Shown here: one piece after another, positions 5,939 to 6,172 of the stretch
How positions within the stretch are numbered: the first letter of the stretch is position 1
Layout: the number at the start of each line of letters is the position of its first letter
DNA from: Gammaproteobacteria bacterium
GTDB taxonomy: Bacteria > Pseudomonadota > Gammaproteobacteria > SZUA-229
DNA length: 6,172 nucleotides
Direction: 5' to 3'
Assembly: GCA_029880105.1 (NCBI GenBank)
Contig: JAOUPA010000111.1
Coordinates: forward strand, 1-6,172
Translations under genes and position numbers: made by a program
The notes under the pieces: generated by a model
Seen by the model: the letters and a program-made list of their open reading frames with translations, nothing else
The model's database searches: none
Told to the model about the DNA's origin: nothing

Positions 5939-6172
5939 TTACTGATTGATGGTTTGATCAATCACATCCGCATAATCATTGACGATACTGGCAAACGGTT
6001 GCAGCGTCTGTATTACATTATCTTCCAGCTCGACACGTGCCGCCCTGTTGTCGAGCAATAACTCGATGACTGTTGCCAGCTCAGAAAAAGACTGCACCTG
6101 CACGGCAGCCTGTTTTGCAGTCAGCAGTTCACTTTCATCGATAAAACTTTCCATGTGCGGGCCAAAGACAAT
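5939..6172 (-). CDS. waaA: Kdo transferase (lipid IVA 3-deoxy-D-manno-octulosonic acid transferase), C-terminal part only
   Basis: WaaA moves Kdo from CMP-Kdo onto the lipid A precursor at the inner membrane, the step before KdkA and the heptosyltransferase. Only the last 77 codons are present. The frame is open to the right edge, and the Met at 6154 is internal. The segment starts IVFGPHMESFID, matching the conserved GPH-x-x-x-F element in the nucleotide-sugar half of WaaA. It continues with a helical tail (SELATVIELLLDNRAARVELEDN, given here as positions 29-51 of the segment) as seen in the family's C-terminus. The stop is TAA at 5941-5939. Identification rests on the short motif together with the LPS context. 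Another GT-B enzyme is possible but less likely. Only 3 bases separate its stop from that of kdkA. Confidence 0.8.
   Translation of the reverse strand: MVFGPHMESFIDESELLTAKQAAVQVQSFSELATVIELLLDNRAARVELEDNVIQTLQPFASIVNDYADVIDQTINQ
5943..5964. repeat. Inverted repeat at the kdkA/waaA tail-to-tail junction
   Basis: TGATTGAT (5943-5950) and ATCAATCA (5957-5964) are perfect 8-base arms with a 6-base loop. They begin 8 bases after the kdkA stop and lie within the last eight codons of waaA. A T-run (5936-5940) precedes the stem on the + strand, but none follows it on either strand, so it is not a canonical terminator. It may still be a 3'-end stabilising stem shared by both transcripts. Confidence 0.35.

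Noticed and set aside
5939..6154. A small 71-residue hypothetical protein starting at the Met at 6154
   Set aside because: The frame continues to the window edge with a WaaA-like IVFGPH motif, so this is the end of a larger gene.

Overview
The window comes from a Gram-negative bacterium, most likely a gammaproteobacterium. The evidence is a lipopolysaccharide (LPS) inner-core locus at the right end: a Kdo kinase, an OpsX/WaaC-like heptosyltransferase and the tail of a Kdo transferase. Kdo kinases of this type are known mainly from gammaproteobacteria such as Haemophilus and Vibrio. The species cannot be named from the sequence.

Layout from left to right. A secreted-type purple acid phosphatase/metallophosphoesterase runs off the left edge (+ strand, ends 1216). 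After a short convergent gap comes a very large lipoprotein on the - strand (1289-3892). It has a lipobox, a small beta-sandwich-like module, a Cys-containing region, at least 13 right-handed beta-helix coils and a Cys-bearing C-terminal domain. About 250 bases of AT-rich intergenic DNA (3893-4139) follow, with several inverted repeats. Next are a GT9 heptosyltransferase (-, 4140-5216), the Kdo kinase kdkA (+, 5204-5935) and the 3' end of Kdo transferase waaA (-, 5939 to the right edge).

The three right-hand genes form one pathway. WaaA attaches Kdo to lipid A, KdkA phosphorylates the Kdo, and the GT9 enzyme probably adds the first heptose. KdkA paired with an OpsX-like transferase suggests a core with a single phosphorylated Kdo. 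The packing is extremely tight. kdkA and the glycosyltransferase diverge with start codons that appear to overlap by 13 bases, and kdkA and waaA meet tail to tail with 3 bases between them. A perfect 8+8 inverted repeat sits at each of these two junctions.

The lipoprotein is the least ordinary gene. It is visibly more AT-rich than its neighbours and looks like accessory surface cargo between a phosphatase and the LPS genes. I see no mobile element, CRISPR array, RNA gene or obviously new multi-gene system.
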